Part shown: positions 33,891-46,041 of the stretch, one piece after another
How the letters are laid out: the number at the start of each line of letters is the position of its first letter
How positions within the stretch are numbered: position 1 is the first letter of the stretch
Origin: Lophius americanus
Lineage: Eukaryota; Chordata; Actinopteri; Lophiiformes; Lophiidae
DNA: 64,000 nt
Assembly: GCA_037951165.1 (NCBI GenBank)
Contig: JBBDHG010000024.1
Span: 7,527,001-7,591,000 of the forward strand
Direction: 5' to 3'
The notes under the pieces: model-generated
Databases searched by the model: none
Told to the model about the DNA's origin: nothing
What the model saw: the letters and a program-made list of their open reading frames with translations, nothing else
Program-made: the position numbers and the translations under genes

Positions 33891-35594
33891 AATCCAAGCT
33901 CAGCAGTCTTTCTCAGGCTCAATATCCAGGACATGATTAGTTTGGACTGATGACATGTAATGGGTGCAATAAAAAAAAAAAAAGGCTCAGTCCTCATGGT
34001 TCTCCAACTCGCTAAAGAAAAAAAAACCCAGCTCCTCTAAAAATAGAAGCCTGAACTAAATCTGAAATAACTCTGGGGAATGGTAGGATTCATCTCTCCT
34101 TTTGTTCCACAACTACCGAGCTGGCAAACCACTACTTAAACTACCCACTAAGTATCTGTCAGTGTTTCTGTGTCATCCCCGGGTAGCTACGGCCAAGTTT
34201 TTATTACTTATTATTTATCAAATCCAGAGCCGCTGTCTGCTTTTGCCAGGAAATGATAGCCACTTACTTGAGCCTGCACAGCTACGGTCACATGTGGCAG
34301 CTGGTGGCACCAGCGTGATGACCACATCATGTCTCCAATTTGCTCTCGTCTACCCAGAGAGTAATACTAATTGATTTGTGTGGATCCTGATGAGCGATAA
34401 TTACAGTAGTCGTATATTTCCTGACCTCTCCAAGACTCATGTTAGCATTTGGACAACATTAAGAGGAGTTGTTCTGCAAAGGGCAGGCTTTAGAGGTCAG
34501 CAGGCAGAGAAGTTTGCAGTGGGAGCATTAATGTCAGACACCCATTGTGGCCGAAGAAAGACTTAAAAAGGCGTAATATATTACATTCATTGCTATTACA
34601 TGTTGCACTGGCGCCAGCATCTCAGACAAAAACAAATGCGTTCATCATTCAACGTTGTAAATACTAGAAAGGTTGCGTCCAAGGACACATTTGGACAGGA
34701 AGCTCGATTTGTGCCGGTATGGACAGATAATACCCCGTATTATAGGTAAAAGTGAGCCAGGTGGCACATTAATAACCTAATTTTGAATATGCCTCAAAAT
34801 GAATAAAAAAAGTCAATTTCAAAAAACCATTTACTTTTTCAGAGCCGCTACAAATCATGTATGAAATAGTTTTGAATCCTGCCCTATCGTTTTTGAAAAA
34901 ATTAAGTTAGACTATACCTTCTGAATCTGAGGCGAATGTAATTAAAATTTAATTTAATTGTGCCTAGAAACGTGAAAAAAAGAAAAATGAAAATTGAATA
35001 AAACAGTTTGTAAGATCATTCACCTTCCCAGTATATTGGTTTATGGTGCTCAACCCAAAACATAGATTGCCAACATGAGGATCCAACAGCACAAAAAAAA
35101 AATTCTAGTGCAAGTTGGCTACTCTTAGTTAGAAAAGAGAGATTATTTTAGGCCTTGTCACATCAACAGGCTTCGGCTTCGGCTTAGTGGCCTCCTTAAG
35201 AACATGAAAAAAATTGGAGATCAGGCAATTTCTCAGTTATACAATAGGCTCAAACAGTCACATGATGAAACCTCCTGAGGTGACAAAGGCTTCTGTGTTT
35301 TGGCTCTGAGTACTGACTGGGAGGTACCATGGTGTGTAGCCTAGATTTCTGTTGTGTATTTTGCTGATCCTCAGATGAGAGCATGAACTTGTGGAAAGCA
35401 TCGTGACTTGGAGTCGGTGGTTGTCTTTGGTTTTTGCCAATTGTAGACTTTTCCTTCTTTGTAGTCACAGATAAACCTCTCACATGTCGTTTTTACTCAC
35501 TTACTTCATCGTTAAAAATTTCAAACGACGAAAATATGTCTTCCACTTCTTGTACAGTGTAGTAGGTCCGTGTATGTTTCGGTATTTTGTGAAC
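33891..35594 (-). other. ttc28: ttc28 intron, no confident element
   Basis: Includes a perfect palindrome GTAATATATTAC at 34573-34584, an AT-rich stretch 34740-35110 that may be old transposon sequence, and three CGGCTT units at 35171-35187. No exon recognised. Confidence 0.35.
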
Positions 35595-35640
35595 ACCAGC
35601 TAGTGGTCCTAATGTTGTGGTTGATTGTTGTATACAATAA
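35595..35640. mobile_element. Isolated Tc1-type terminal inverted repeat end
   Basis: 'tggtcctaatgttgtggttg' at 35604-35623 resembles the Tc1-family terminus 'ggtcataatgttatggctga' seen at 44238. It stands alone, in the same orientation as the end at 35985-36032. Confidence 0.5.
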
Positions 35641-35984
35641 AGCTGGAAACTGATGTCATTCTCCAAGCTGTTTGAAGAGAAGGGTGTGCGTGTTCCACGA
35701 TAACCGATAGATTTTATTGTAGTCCATCAAATCAGAATGATGATTTATCTTTTAGTCTAGATTGACAGCAGCTAACATCCCTCCTACTGCATGATCCGTC
35801 CTGGAGCTGAGACACACATGGTTTTAGGTGGTTTGGGTTTAATGAGGCGGTATGGTGACATGGACCAACGTAAAACAGAATGTTGTGATTGGTCCAGACT
35901 TCCTACACGATAGCAGCACTGTGAGTGTATCTTTTACTGTTTGGACCATAAAACACTCCTTTTAGGAATCATTGTGTATTTAAA

Positions 35985-36032
35985 TATACAGAGTCAGTGA
36001 CTGGTTTTAATGTTGTGGCTGATCGGTATGTA
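35985..36032. mobile_element. Second isolated Tc1-type terminal end, direct orientation
   Basis: 'tggttttaatgttgtggctg' followed by ATCGGTATG (36002-36030) is close to the terminal repeat of the teleost Tc1-type family. It lies about 390 bp from the similar end at 35595-35640 but is not inverted, so the two are not the ends of one intact element. Confidence 0.6.
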
Positions 36033-38885
36033 GTAGCGGCTATAATCGCAATTAACCCGCTTTCGGAGCTGCTACTGTATTTCCTATTTCCCCCAATCTC
36101 TCATGAGCGCCGCCCTCGTTTCTGCGCTTATAGATGACGACATCGGGTTTCAGAAAACCAAAAAAAACAACCTTTATTTTGTTTCTATCTCGCTGTGAAT
36201 TTATTTTTTCATAATCCAATTAGTTAATGAAAATCCTTTCTCTCATCCTTATTTGATTTTGAAAGGGAAAATCGCCTCGTTTTTCAAATTACCCCTCTTT
36301 CTTCGTTTTTCTTCCTGGAAGGAAAAACCAAAAACCAAAACATACATCATAATTTGTTGTAGAATGTAGATGACATCACCTTAATCAGTTGATTCAAATC
36401 ATTTCTCTGATTATCAGATGAGTCACGTGGATGTCTGCATAATAAATAAATTGGTATGACTAAGGTTCAATACGGGTGAAATTCTCTGGATTTCTGACCC
36501 GAATTTTAAATGGTCGTGGACAATCCCCAGTTATGACATATGCATCGACAACGTGGTTGTCACAACATTCTGGCTGAATGTCTAAAGGGTCTAAATGTTG
36601 TTTCGAAGCATGCTGTATATATGTTCAAATGAAGAATATAGGAGAAAAGAGATATCTGAGAAAAACACAGAGGGTGAAAAAAGAAAGATTCAGTCCTTCC
36701 TGCAGGGAATGTGACGCTTGGTTGACACAAACACGCCTCGTCTAGCAAAGCACTGCGACCAAACCCCCGCGGAGAGCTTTGGACTGCAATAACCAAGCAA
36801 GAGAACAAAGGGGAATGAAAAAGTGTGAATATATGAGGTAGCGAACCAAATCCAAGACATTTTGGGTTGTGAGCTTCCCTTGCATGAACTCCTACTCCTC
36901 AGCTCCTTTAATGTTCTTGCCACATTCCCTCTTCTCACCCCTGCAGAGAAGCAGGTTCAACGTCCAAATATTTGCTGCACATTTGGATCTTCCTGCCGGT
37001 AAAATAAAAATTTCCATCAAACCCACCTGTGCTGACCTCCTTAACTTTAACCGCACATGCAGACAGACTATCTAGCCCCTACCCAGACCCCCTGCTGTGG
37101 CATAGACTCAGACAGGGTGTCCCGGCCTGGCTCTACCCCAGGGAGCAACAACCTGCTCTCAATCCTGCACACCAAATGGAATCCATCTGCGTTAGCACCC
37201 TGGTAGCTCATGCAAATACAGCCCCCCTGCTTGTTCTAATCCATCCAACCTCTGATAATGTAATGGCACACAAACGCATGCATGAACGTGGGGCACGGGT
37301 AAACTTTAGAAGGGAAGCCCCCCTCCCTTCTGATGGCGTCCGATAAGGTAAATGTGATTATGTGATACCATCACTATTGTTATTGAGTCGTTGTGTGTTC
37401 GCGAGTGATCAATGATGATAAAAAATAGATTGCACGCAGCCGTCGCAGAATCTCTAAACGTATTCTTGTTCTGCAGGGTAGGCCACTAAACGGAAATATC
37501 CTCTGAGATAACGGCATCCGCAGAAATTGAACTACATTGCAAAACAGACACGCAGTCAAACGTGTAACATACGCAGTAATGTGCAAAACAAAGCAGAGCC
37601 TGAGGAGGATCGGGGAGAAACGTAAAACATGGAGAGGGAGGATCGTGAGAACTCAGCAGTTTGGGCATGTTGGGAGATTAGCTGCGCTTAAACAGAGCAG
37701 ATACATGAACTAAATATGCTGCTGAGTGGTTAAGATAATCACACACATCCTGGGGATTAGCCCATATACCTGTGTTCGGGAGAACCCAGGCGAAACAACA
37801 CAACGAACACATCAGCAGGCAGAAAAAAAAGGTTAAGCGACGGATACACTGTCACCTCAGGAGGAGCAAAATAAAATAAGATCCTTATGTCTGCTTTAAA
37901 AGACGCAGCAAATCAGGCAGGAATGGGCCCCAGTGCGATGTGGATTAAGAACACAGTCAAAATGTGCCTTGTTTGCAACCCCATGTGCATTTTACACACG
38001 CTAATTTATCGTACCTTTTGTGTTGTCGCTTAGGTGCATGTAAACTAGCTTACACAGCACAAACACAAGTGTGTGAGAAAGAGTGTTTAGTGCCAAGCGC
38101 CAGACTTCGCAAACCTCACGCATGCTGGATGAAGTTTTTTTTTTCCCACCCTATAATCTCATTTAAACCCCCTTCACACACTATAATTCAATTCTCTCTT
38201 CTAGACAATGACCATGTCATCTTAATCTGGCAGGTAGATTATACAGCATCCCACACAAGACTGCTAATGCGGAGGAAACGGCTCTGGCTTTGGTGAGCGC
38301 CTTCGCGGTTGGACGGGCCGCTATAGATTGCTTTAGAGGATTGCTTATGCCACTCATGTTTTCCACCACTGCTCTCAGGCCTTTAATGTGACAAAGTCTA
38401 TGCCTTCACTTCACCATTTGGGATTCCTACTCATTTTGCTTTGCCTTGATTGGTCAAACTTCATCAACACCAATGACATGCTGCTCTGAATGCTTTAAGA
38501 TGGGTTTATACTCCAGCCTGGGTTTATGCAGAGTCTCAGGTGCAAAGGTGTTAACAAAAGAAATCACACTATCGTCATATTAACTGCATAAAGAGAAAGT
38601 CTCAATCGTGTATAGAACACAAAAACATCAACAGATCCATATTATATTTAGAGCAGCCGGACCTCTTGTCACTATTAGGGTAAAGCCACCTTCCTTATAA
38701 GGAAGACCATCAGGTCCAATGCCACACAGAAGAATAAGGTTTACAATCACGTCAGGCAACTGGCTATTTGCCTCGGCTCCCATGTAAAGGGTAAAAGGGT
38801 AAAGGGTATCATTTAAGATGATGTGGAGGTATACACGTAATTGTCTTCTCCATTGGTTTATTTCAAATACTTGATCAGGCTGGTC
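36033..38885 (-). other. ttc28: ttc28 intron, no recognised element
   Basis: No transposon, exon or RNA gene recognised. Several ATTA motifs and short A/T runs only. Confidence 0.4.
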
Positions 38886-39059
38886 CAGGATTTTAACCCT
38901 CTTGAGTCTGAGCCCGAACCCAGTATGGTTTTGGGTTCAGTATGTTAGTACAGTGTGTTGAGGTGACCAAAATATTGCCAGGTCATGATGGTGATATCGT
39001 GCAACATTATTAAAGGTGGTACATACACAAATCAATCATAAGGTAAAATAACAACAGCA

Positions 39060-39330
39060 CTTCAATCGGATCAGACAACACGGGCTCAAGCTTCACAAGA
39101 CCTGCAGTTTGGTGATGTTCCGACCGAATTGTCTAACCATTGCTATTTTTCCTTCGACAAATTCACTCCAATTCTCATAGAAGGCATATTTTTTCTGATT
39201 AGAACACATCGATTTCAAGACAAAATGTTGACCTGCAGCTTTATACGATCCAACGAACCATTCCTACAAGACAATCTAGGTTATTTACCTCACCTGTCAG
39301 TGGTTATAACGTTATGGCTGATCAGTTTAT
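39060..39330 (-). mobile_element. Tc1-type transposon 5' fragment
   Basis: The right edge is the terminal repeat (CACCTGTCAGTGGTTATAAC followed by GTTATGGCTGATCA, about 39291-39325). Leftwards come the leader (AGACAAAATGTTGACCTGCAG) and minus-strand transposase N-terminal text (ACCTGCAGTTTGGTGATGTTC, ATCGGATCAGACAACACGGG on the plus strand). Truncated after roughly the DNA-binding domain. Confidence 0.75.
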
Positions 39331-40380
39331 GGGCTAACATAGAATAAGGTTATACCAGAGGGACCTCAGAGCTCGGAGGCTTGAATAATGTATCCTGCAT
39401 CTGTTTTTGTGTTGCTATTATTTGGGATGTCGGGCTGAGGACAACCACCATCCTGTGAATATGAATTTCACCACGTTAAGAAAAAAAAACACATCCCACC
39501 ACATCCTTATCTATAGAACTAGAGATGCTTTTGTCTCTCTGAACAGATGAACTTTGTCCAGGGGACATAAACACATTCCACTGACTTCTCGCTTCTGCAA
39601 AGAATGTTGTGTGAGTTCACCTCCTCATGTTTTGGAGGATCCCAGCAGGAAACATTTCGAGCATGACGATGAGCTCTCTGAGGACGTAATCTAACGAGGC
39701 TCATACCATAAGTGTTTCTTGAGAGGATAGAAAAAGCTTTGCTCATCTGTTTCCTGTAAATTTCACTTACTGTTGAACAAGGAAGACAAAAACAACATCA
39801 CACATTCCCACTGACCGAGGACGGACCTGCTGTAAGAGTTTGCAGGTGTTAATGGAGGGAGCCGGGTTTGAGGTACTGAGCAGGCAGAGCTCACATCCAG
39901 CTCGTGAGTAACAGCTCCCACGAGAGACACGTGGCTAAATGAGCCAAAACAAAACCAGCTAATAACCTGTATTCCTGCAAATCCTGCTTGATAGTGGATC
40001 AGATATAATTAGATTTTATAATCACTCTCAGTAATCAGCTAGAAAATTGGGTTGGAATGGAGTGGCAGGTGTGAGCAGACATGTTGTCTGGCTGCGAGGA
40101 CCTGATGCCCCCCACATCAAGCCTCCCCAGCGTGCTCAGTCGGATTATAGCTAAACCACCCAGCCATAACCAGGCCTATAAGGCCTCCCTCATACCTTAA
40201 CCACTTATCCTGCCTTGATCCACCCAGCAAGGTTCCCTAAACACTTGGCACAAAATCCCTGTTTGCCTTTGACGGGTTCTTGTGTGTGACGACAGAAAAA
40301 TAAAGCCTCCTTAAAATAGAAAGATTAAAAGATTATCAATCTTTATATAAATCAATCATCCACGCGGACACATTCGGATG
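39331..40380 (-). other. ttc28: ttc28 intron, no recognised element
   Basis: Unremarkable sequence with homeodomain-type cores at 40000-40050 (ATATAATTAGATTTTATAATC). No exon or transposon recognised. Confidence 0.4.
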
Positions 40381-40719
40381 CTAACAAGCGTATCTTCCGG
40401 CAAGTTTGCCATCCAGACTAGACGCTGGAGCTGGACGGTTTTGGATCACAAATACACACATCCCAACCACAACTAGAGAGATGCACAACAGGATTAGAGC
40501 CGCCGACTCCACCCCCCTTTTTCCTCCATACTTATGGGTCACATTCTGTTGGAGCAGACCGGCTAATGAAAAGCAGAGACCCAACAGCATTCCTAAGAAG
40601 AATGGTACGAAAAGCAAACAGATACCAGTGCAAACAATAAAACCACATAATGAAAATATCATTATGACCACAGACCTCTGGGATATTGTAAAGAATAGAC
40701 TGTGAGTGCAGACAGTCAT
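40381..40719 (-). CDS. Unrecognised open frame for a small three-membrane-segment protein (possible terminal exon)
   Basis: A 112-codon frame with an ATG start and TAG stop. Its product has three hydrophobic segments (about residues 17-37, 40-56 and 73-92), an N-V-T glycosylation sequon at 59-61, a basic loop KYGGKRG (63-69) and a polar C-tail. Codon 15 (AGG, 40677) is directly preceded by a splice-acceptor-like tract (TATTCTTTACAATATCCCAG). The real unit could therefore be a terminal exon of about 98 codons in which the first 14 residues are intron. I do not recognise the family. The two-TM-plus-loop layout is reminiscent of small four-helix or dispanin-like membrane proteins, but no signature residue confirms this. 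No promoter, upstream exon or poly(A) signal was found, and the opposite strand is also open for 99 codons. It may well be chance. Confidence 0.25.
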   Translation of the reverse strand: MTVCTHSLFFTISQRSVVIMIFSLCGFIVCTGICLLFVPFFLGMLLGLCFSLAGLLQQNVTHKYGGKRGVESAALILLCISLVVVGMCVFVIQNRPAPASSLDGKLAGRYAC

Positions 40720-43524
40720 GAAATTCGATTATTTTGTGTGAGACCACAACAAATCACACTTTAAAACTTTAGATTAGCTCTTACAGAACATCTCGAGTTT
40801 TTTTTCGATCCACATATATAGGCCACATCTGCTCCACATTCACCAGAGAGCTCGGCTAGTTTGTTAGCTTGAGTTTCCCACTAGCTCCACAAACTGGCGC
40901 GCCATCATTTAAGGTAAGACCAGCAAGAACAAGCACCAGCCAATCACGATGGAAGCACATTCCCTGATGGCTTTGATCACTTTCATCCTTTGAGCGTTTT
41001 ATGTCTCCAGAAGAACAAGCAGAAGGTTCCTCCTTCCTCCAGGCTGTTCCTGTGGAGGTCTTTGTAGGTCGTCCAACAGGCCAGCCAAGCAGACAGGCTC
41101 AGTCAAACATGCTTTTCGCTTACTTTTGTCTCCCTGCGTTGAGCTGGAGGGAATACTCTCCATCTGGACTAAGTTTGCTTCCCTTCTCTTTATCTCTTTA
41201 GCTCTAGCTTGGTACAGATCTTTTGGGTGACATGCTGCCAGGTTGAATATGCATGTGTGTGCTGGGAAAAGCACCAGAGTGTTCCCTGCGTCATAAACTT
41301 CAGACGAGTGCATCACGTCCGGCTGCAGAATCCCTCTCAGCCTGCATGTCTCAGAACAATGCAACCAGTGTGAGAAAGTATTGTTAAGTGCTCTGTGGTG
41401 TGACCAGGTGTCTCCTGAGCAGATCCCAAGGGTCCTGTGTCAAGACATGCCTCTGAGATCCTAACAGTTCTCACTGCCTCCGGAGAAGGAGGATATGGTA
41501 AGCAGGTGGCGGATCGGGCAACTTGAGAAGCCTCTGAAGACGCGGAGAAAGTCATCTGTCGGATTTTTCCAGACTTGGAGGCCAAGTGTCAACCGAAGCA
41601 CGTTATCTAAGAAACTATCTGTAGGAGCGTACTGATTACACGGTCATTTGTCACACAACATTCTATTTCTGGACATATCTCTGCCTATTAAGAACTGTTG
41701 AATAGATTTATATCATTATTATTCATGTGAGGCGCATTCTTCCCTGATTACGGTCGGGTGTCGGGGAGGCTCCTTTAAAGGCAAGATACCAATGACTTCA
41801 CACGGAAAGAAGCTGAAAGCCATTTAGAAAAGTATTTCAAAAAACCCAATGAAGAAACTGACAATACGTGTGAAAGAATGCAAAAAAATAAAACCAATTT
41901 GGGCAGAATCTAAATTAAATGTATGTCCAAGGAAATAGATGTCCCTGCCACTGGGGGGGGAAATGGATCGATCTCTGCAATAGGTGAAAGTGAGCTGACA
42001 GGTGAAGTCACCTGAATATAAATCTGCAGAAGAATGAGCAAAACTGAAGAGACTTTTTATCAGATGTACATCTTCAGGGAATCATGAGTGGAATTTCTGT
42101 CTCGCAGTTTTTGAGGAAATGTTTGCTCAGAATTTGATTCAATTGACATGAAAAGTTCAAATCTTGCACCGTGTAAATACAAATAGTACTAATGTCACTC
42201 AAGGTTTGCCTTGTGATGGGAAAGCACCTATTCTGAAATAAGAGATGGAAGAATTAGCTCAAAATTGAGAGAAAAAAAGTACACAGATGCTCCTATTAGA
42301 AAAAAAAAACAATTATAGTGCTGATGTAAAAGGCCCGGTAAGCATACTCAAGAAACCAATTATGGCATGCACACAACGTAAAACATGCGTGACATTTTAT
42401 CCAATTCACTGAATGCTTTTGAGAAGATGTGGAAAGACTATTCCTCATGACCTAAGTACTGCGCAGGCAGACAAAAAAGGAATTCTTTATAGCCACTTTC
42501 GTATAGGCATCATTTAAAAAAAGAAAAAACCTCTATTGATGGAAAAAATCTATTCAATATGAGGCAGATGGTTTCAAAGTTGAGGCTGAATTGCCAACAA
42601 GCTACTGCAATAAATAGATAAAGCCGTAGTTTAATTCCATGGTGTTCATAATTTCCTGTTTTAGTTGGGTTGTTTTGCAGGAATTCCTGTTCCTGTTCTT
42701 TACAAATGCTTTTTTCTTCCGGTTGTGACAATAATCTTATCTATGCATGAAGAGGCAAACGGAAAACGGCAAACAAACTAAATTTTGAATCTTAAGTTCA
42801 CTGCTGCCCAACACTGACTCACACATTGTTCTGTTCTATACTAAAAGCCAGTGAATTTATCTCTCTGCATGCTATTTCATTGCTATTCTATTTAATTAAT
42901 GTCATTGAATTACATGAATGATGAAACCAGTGTACTCTTGATATCGGCGCCAAGCCCGGATAAATGGGAAAAGCTGCATCAAGAGGGACAGCCGGCGTAA
43001 AACCTGTCTGAGCTTAACAACACTCGTGAACTGCAGAAGGAAAATCAGCTGCAGCAACATCTAGTCAGAAGCAACCAAAACAAGAAAAGCAATGGTCATT
43101 TCATGATCTGTTGCCAATGCCAGTAATGAGAGAGTGACGGACTGCTGTCATATCAACAGAAGAACTGAAGGCACTCATCAAGCAAGCAGCAAAAAGCCAG
43201 GAAGGGATCTGAAGAAACTCTACTTTACCGGTTTATATCAGCATCTACTATAAAGAGAAAATACCCCTCTTTTCCATTTCAACACATATGTCAGGTAAAT
43301 GGATCGTTCCATTTGGCAAGATGCAGCACTTTGATTTAAAGATAATAAAGTCTGTTTTTTCAATCAAGCTTTGCAGCTTTTTCCAGATACAAACTAAAAT
43401 AAACTTTTTTCCTTTGGTTTAACTCTAAATGGAAAGTCCAATCTTTCAGATCTTGCAAACTCAGTTTCACATTGATCTCAAAATGACAGCTTTTGTTTTC
43501 CTCAAGTTGGTAAGAAATGTGCAA
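40720..43524 (-). other. ttc28: ttc28 intron, no confident element
   Basis: A 121-codon minus-strand frame (40999-41364) has charged, exon-like composition but no domain and no matching splice phase with the frame at 40381. No transposon recognised. A G run occurs at 41952-41959. Confidence 0.35.
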
Positions 43525-44265
43525 TGATGAGCAATAAAATTATAACCACCTGCCTAATGCTCATAAAGGAAGCCACAAGCCAACGTGTGCTGTGGTACCA
43601 GTCAGGTGAAAACCTCCGTTAATAGAACTTTTTTTCCCATTATTATTGGGAGAAATTGGAAGGCAGAGCCAACACCTTTAACTCATGGTCATGCTCCTCA
43701 AAAAAAATTCCAGAACCATTTTTGCTGTTAACAACGGCACATTATGCTGCTGAGAGAGACCACTGCCATCATGAAATATGGTTTCCACGATGGGGTGTAC
43801 TTGTGCAATATTTAGGTAGATGATCCGTGTCAACGTAACATCCATATGAAAGTAATCCCAGCAGAACATTTCTCCAATTATTCCACTTCCTCCTCAGGCT
43901 TGAGTTCTTTCCATAATGCATCTGGGTGCCAGCTCTTCTGCAGATAAGGGACGCACATGCATCCCACCACCCGCAAATAACCTTACTTCAGATTTTTTAA
44001 TCAGAAACATTTTGAGCAGTTTGTCTGAGACCCCTTTGGTGGGTATGCCAATAAAACCTGCAGTTCTGGAGACCTAGTACCTAGCCTCACAATCTAGCCC
44101 ATGTCAAAGCTGCTCAGATCTTTACGCTTGTCCATTTTTCCTGCTTCCAATTCATCAACTTAGTGGACAGAATATCCCACCCACTGACTTGTGCAATTGT
44201 AATGATAAACAATGCTGTTCGGACGTCACCTGTCAGTGGTTATAATGTTATGGCTGATCGATGTA
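43525..44265 (-). mobile_element. Tc1/mariner-type transposon with both ends, internally deleted, dead transposase
   Basis: Left end AAATTATAACCACCTGCC near 43536 and right end CACCTGTCAGTGGTTATAAT plus GTTATGGCTGATCG (44227-44260) are inverted relative to each other. The minus-strand interior encodes transposase pieces: MFCWD, DVTLTRIIYLNIAQVHP, VETIFHDGSGL and QQHNVPLLTAKMV. In the last, the family's catalytic Asp (QQDNAP) is replaced by His. The N-terminal domain text lies at 44050-44150 (TTACGCTTGTCCATTTTTCC). The region between the DNA-binding domain and the catalytic core is deleted, leaving about 740 bp against roughly 1.3-1.6 kb expected. Non-functional. Confidence 0.88.
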
Positions 44266-44762
44266 AGAAAACTTTTCTGCATGCACGGAAGTTTGTGTGC
44301 CAGCTAAAACGTTGTGTCTGCTACGTTTGAAAGGACAAAGGCATGCTGTATGGAGAGGAAGGACACGGCTAAATATATCTTCCCTCTCACCTCCCAGTCT
44401 CTCCGTCTAACACCAGTTCCATTCAGCCTTGGTCCCAGTCGCATCCTAGACATAACCAAACAGACAGCTGGCAGTCAGTTACGTTCCCACACTTACCAGG
44501 GTCCCACAGCACCTAGCAATGTCAAACGCACCATTCAGATACTCCTAAATATTTAATCAGGACAAGTAGGAGGCAATCGTCTACATCCACTAGCATTAAA
44601 CATTTAATGCCCCTCCGACATGATATCTAGTCAGCCGAGACCCAGTCAAGAGACGCAAGCAGTGGAGAGCTCTCACTAGCTCAATGACAAAAAAATAAAT
44701 TCCACAGCAGAGAATACGAAAGACAAAATGCTCTTAGGTCAAATTCAAGGACCTGACACACT

Positions 44763-44791
44763 TACACACACACACACACATGCACACACAC
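44763..44791. repeat. (CA)n microsatellite
   Basis: About thirteen CA units with one TG interruption. Confidence 0.95.
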
Positions 44792-45594
44792 GATGGCTAA
44801 GGTAAATTTCTATACAAATATATCATCTGTGAGTGGTGAAGGATGGAGCAAGCTTGGGAATCCCATCAGTCATGGCTTCAGAGTAAGGTTAAAAGTGGGA
44901 CAGGGCAGCCACGGCGTGTCGGTGTGCACAAACCTACTAAGGGCAGCGAGGGGGGGGGCTGAGGGCGAGATCTTGTATGCCATAAAGAGATAAGATCACA
45001 AATCCACACAAGGGCAGACTTTTCTGTCACACTGTTGCATTACAGTTGTAACCAGGTTGGGCGAGCCTGCTGAAAATCTGATATCTGGAATCTGATACAC
45101 AATTTTTCACAAGCCGCATAGCCTCTAAACATTCCTCCACCGCTGTGTGAGACGATGCTATCTGAACGTCTAAAAGACGCGTGCGCAAACATTATTGAGG
45201 GTGTCAGTCACTGCAGAAACCAATCACAAATACACATTTTGATAGATAGAAAATAGAACAAACATGACAAATGTTGTCACCACCAGCCTCAACCATCGAC
45301 ATCATTTGAGTTTGTGGAAGATTGTCTTCACTTGCGTGTAACTGAGCTGCGTTGGAAACGACTTTGAAAAACAGCTCCATGAAAAACATGTTTCACCATT
45401 TCCGAACAAACCGCAGCACCTAATATATGTGGAAGAATATGAAAAGCTTCAGGAGTCAGCTGACCACAACCACAGTCTAAACAAGCCCAACAACATGATC
45501 TGCAAACTTCATCATAAAACAGAAAGCGAGGCATGACGAACACAGACAGGAACGCATGGGGAGAGACATGATTCTTACTTGATTTCTTGAGTTT
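44792..45594 (-). other. ttc28: ttc28 intron, no recognised element
   Basis: A G run at 44951-44959 and otherwise unremarkable sequence. Confidence 0.4.
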
Positions 45595-46041
45595 GTTACC
45601 TCCGCTCAGGGAGGAGGTCATGTTTTCACTCCTCTGCTCCTCCGTTTGTCTGTTTATTTGTCTGTTGGTTTGTTTGTGAGCAAGATTACAAAAAACTACA
45701 GGATGCATTTAAATGAAATTTCACCCAGAGGTAAGTTCGGCGGTACTTGTTTCGCAGCATTTAAAATAAAATAAAATAAATTAAAGATGTGACTTCACAT
45801 TGTGGCTTTCGCTGCCTTTCATCCTTTGATGTTCCTTTGGGGGTGGAGCTTGGGGCTCGGTGGGCTGAAAAGAGACGCTGAAGTGGAAGGCGCATGAGAA
45901 GACCGGCTATAGAATATCTGAGAGATACTCAGGGAATCTGTTGGAGTTATCGGTAGATTGAGAGGCCGGCAATGGTTTGTCCTAAGCCTAGTGTAACGTG
46001 GTGCCTTGGCGGAGGTCTGGGCTCTCTGAGTGCTTGTCTAG
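45595..46041. mobile_element. Teleost interspersed repeat with complementary ends
   Basis: The left edge 'gttacctccgctcagggagg' with 'gtttgtctgtttatttgtct' and 'gcaagattacaaaaaactac', and the right edge 'ccttggcggaggtctgggct' with 'ctctgagtgcttgtctag', correspond to a very common fish repeat. Its two ends contain CCTCCGCC and GGCGGAGG, like terminal inverted repeats. The interior is diverged and includes an (AAATA)n run at 45762-45780. Family name not certain. Confidence 0.65.

Noticed and set aside
40999..41364. Possible upstream exon for the membrane-protein frame at 40381
   Set aside because: A donor-like GTAAGC exists (plus-strand text around 41120) but joining it to the acceptor at 40677 gives the wrong phase, and no family match supports it.
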